DNA from: Actinomycetes bacterium
GTDB taxonomy: Bacteria; Actinomycetota; Actinomycetes; S36-B12; UBA5976
Direction of reading: 5' to 3'
DNA: 5,281 nt
NCBI GenBank assembly: GCA_021784375.1
Contig: JAJXSV010000183.1
Location: 1-5,281, forward strand
In this document: piece by piece, positions 4,025-5,281 of the stretch
Layout of the letters: each line of letters begins with the position of its first letter
Numbering within the stretch: position 1 is the first letter of the stretch
Program-made: the position numbers and the translations under genes
Notes under the pieces: model-generated
Seen by the model: only the letters and a program-made list of their open reading frames with translations
What the model was told of the DNA's origin: nothing
The model's database searches: none

Positions 4025-5281
4025 GTCACTCGTGTGCGACTCACCCTCGATCTCGTGCAGCCCCAGGTCCGCCGGGCCCGTGTGCAGGGCCGCCGGGCCG
4101 CGCAGGCTGGGCCGCACCTCGACCGCCGTCACCTTGTACTCGGGGCAGTTGGTGGCCCAGTCGTTGTAGTCGGTGGTGACGATGTTGGCGCCGTCGCCGG
4201 GGAAGTGGAAGGTGGCGTAGACGATGCCCGCGGGCACGCGGTCGGTGATGCGCACGCGCATGGTCGTGTCACCCGCGCGCGATGACAGTGTCGCGAAGCC
4301 GCCGTCGCCGATGCCGCGCATCATGGCGTCGGACTCGTGCATCTCCAGCAGGTCCTCGCTGTACCAGGCCGTGTTGTCGGTGCGACGCGTCTGCTGGCCC
4401 ACGTTGTACTGGCTGAGGATGCGACCGGTGGTGAGCAGCAGCGGGAACTTGCGGTTCGCCTTCTCGTCGGTGGGCACATACGGCGTCACCATGAAGGCGC
4501 CCTTGCCGCGGACGAAGCCCTTCACGTGCATGATCTCCGTGCCCATGGGCGAGTTGTCGTTGACGGGCCACTGCAGGCTGCCGGCTTCATCGAGCTTGGC
4601 GAACGACACACCGGCGAAGGTCGGCGTGAGCGCGGCGATCTCATCCATGATCGCCGCCGAGCTGTCCCAGTGCATGTCGTAGCCCATGGCGCGCGCGAGT
4701 TCGCTCACGATCTCCCACTCCTGCTTGCCGTTGGCGGCGGGCAGGACCGGGCGCACGCGGTTGATGCGGCGCTCGGCGTTGGTGAAGGTGCCGTCCTTCT
4801 CGAGGAAGGAGGTGCCGGGGAGGAAGACGTGCGCGAAGCGGGCGGTCTCGTTCAGGAACAGGTCCTGCACGATGACGACGTCCATGGCGCGCAGGGCCGC
4901 GTGCACGTGCTTGATGTTCGGGTCCGACTGCGCGATGTCCTCGCCGTGCACGAACAGTCCCTTGAAGTTGCCGTCGAGGGCCGCGTCGAACATGTTGGGG
5001 ATGCGCAGTCCCGGCTCGTTGTCGAGCCGCAGACCCCAGGCGCCCTCGAAGGAGCCGCGCACGGTGTCGTCGCCGACGTGGCGGTAGCCGGGGAACTCGT
5101 GCGGGAAGGAGCCCATGTCGCATGAGCCCTGCACGTTGTTCTGGCCGCGCATGGGGTTGACGCCCACGCCCTCGCGCCCGATGTTGCCCGTCGCCATGGC
5201 CAGGTTGGCCATGCCCATCACCATGGTCGAGCCCTGGCTGTGCTCGGTGACGCCGAGGCCGTAGTAGATGGCGGCGTTGGG
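3833..5281 (-). CDS. fdhA: Formate dehydrogenase alpha subunit, C-terminal part, fused to an FdsD-like domain
   Basis: The frame is open from the right edge to the TGA at 3835-3833 (482 residues visible; the N-terminal half, with the Fe-S and catalytic Cys/Sec region, lies outside). It is a molybdopterin (bis-MGD) oxidoreductase: formate is oxidised to CO2. Recognisable blocks are IYYGLGVTEHSQGST (about 5-19), NPMRGQNNVQGSCDMG (about 42-57), and FLPGTSFLEKDGTFTNAERR (about 153-172). The molybdopterin-binding C-terminal domain contains TTGRILSQYNVGQQTRRT (about 284-301) and ends in DWATNCPEYKVTAVEV (about 374-389). The QYNVG-QTRRT and NCPEYKVTAV blocks are those of NAD-linked, FdsA-like enzymes. 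After a linker (about 390-420) comes an extra tail of about 62 residues with LIRMAEQI and IKRFWTVKMRADFL, matching the small delta subunit FdsD. It is convergent to the AarF gene. Expected partners (beta and gamma subunits, maturation factors) are not visible. The symbol fdhA is generic; fdsA would also fit. Confidence 0.93.
   Translation of the reverse strand, partial: PNAAIYYGLGVTEHSQGSTMVMGMANLAMATGNIGREGVGVNPMRGQNNVQGSCDMGSFPHEFPGYRHVGDDTVRGSFEGAWGLRLDNEPGLRIPNMFDAALDGNFKGLFVHGEDIAQSDPNIKHVHAALRAMDVVIVQDLFLNETARFAHVFLPGTSFLEKDGTFTNAERRINRVRPVLPAANGKQEWEIVSELARAMGYDMHWDSSAAIMDEIAALTPTFAGVSFAKLDEAGSLQWPVNDNSPMGTEIMHVKGFVRGKGAFMVTPYVPTDEKANRKFPLLLTTGRILSQYNVGQQTRRTDNTAWYSEDLLEMHESDAMMRGIGDGGFATLSSRAGDTTMRVRITDRVPAGIVYATFHFPGDGANIVTTDYNDWATNCPEYKVTAVEVRPSLRGPAALHTGPADLGLHEIEGESHTSDDTAAKLIRMAEQISLNFSADARVAATVDQIKRFWTVKMRADFLDAVEGREIGRELQEIVAAIR

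Noticed and set aside
4337..5125. Plus-strand open frame opposite the formate dehydrogenase gene
   Set aside because: It is the antisense shadow of a gene with clear family motifs; its product is repetitive Val/Gly/His/Arg-rich.

Overview
The window is very GC-rich and gene-dense. It looks like chromosomal DNA of a high-GC bacterium, most likely an actinobacterium. Supporting this are strong G/C bias at third codon positions, a DosR/DevR-like operator, PadR and small-cupin proteins of actinobacterial style, and an NAD-type formate dehydrogenase. The AarF-type kinase also resembles versions I associate with Chloroflexota, so the phylum is an inference. I see no tRNA, rRNA, CRISPR array, insertion sequence or phage gene.

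Layout. (1) Positions 1-199, minus: the start of an unrecognised small membrane protein running off the left edge. (2) About 267-523, plus: a short two-helix membrane protein whose frame appears broken near its 3' end, followed by a strong hairpin at 540-582. (3) 668-1030, minus: a complete single-domain cupin. (4) 1031-1286: a divergent regulatory region holding a DosR-like box, several small dyads and a PadR-type operator overlapping a possible promoter. (5) 1287-1865, plus: a PadR-family repressor with a His-rich N-terminal tail like the metal-responsive YqjI. (6) 1913-3604, plus: an AarF/UbiB (ABC1) atypical kinase, probably co-transcribed with padR. (7) 3605-3832: a convergent region with two large hairpins. 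(8) 3833-5281, minus: the C-terminal part of a molybdopterin formate dehydrogenase alpha subunit, apparently fused to an FdsD-like (delta subunit) domain.

How it may fit together: the DosR-like box suggests that the cupin, and possibly padR-aarF, respond to hypoxia or redox state. The PadR protein looks able to sense a transition metal and to repress itself and the kinase gene. AarF/UbiB proteins support isoprenoid-quinone metabolism, and formate dehydrogenase feeds electrons from formate to NAD or the respiratory pool. A shared theme of respiration and redox adaptation is plausible but inferred. No wholly new multi-gene system is evident. The items most worth checking are the FdhA-FdsD fusion, the His-tailed PadR paired with an AarF kinase, the DosR-like box, and the apparent frameshift in the small membrane gene.
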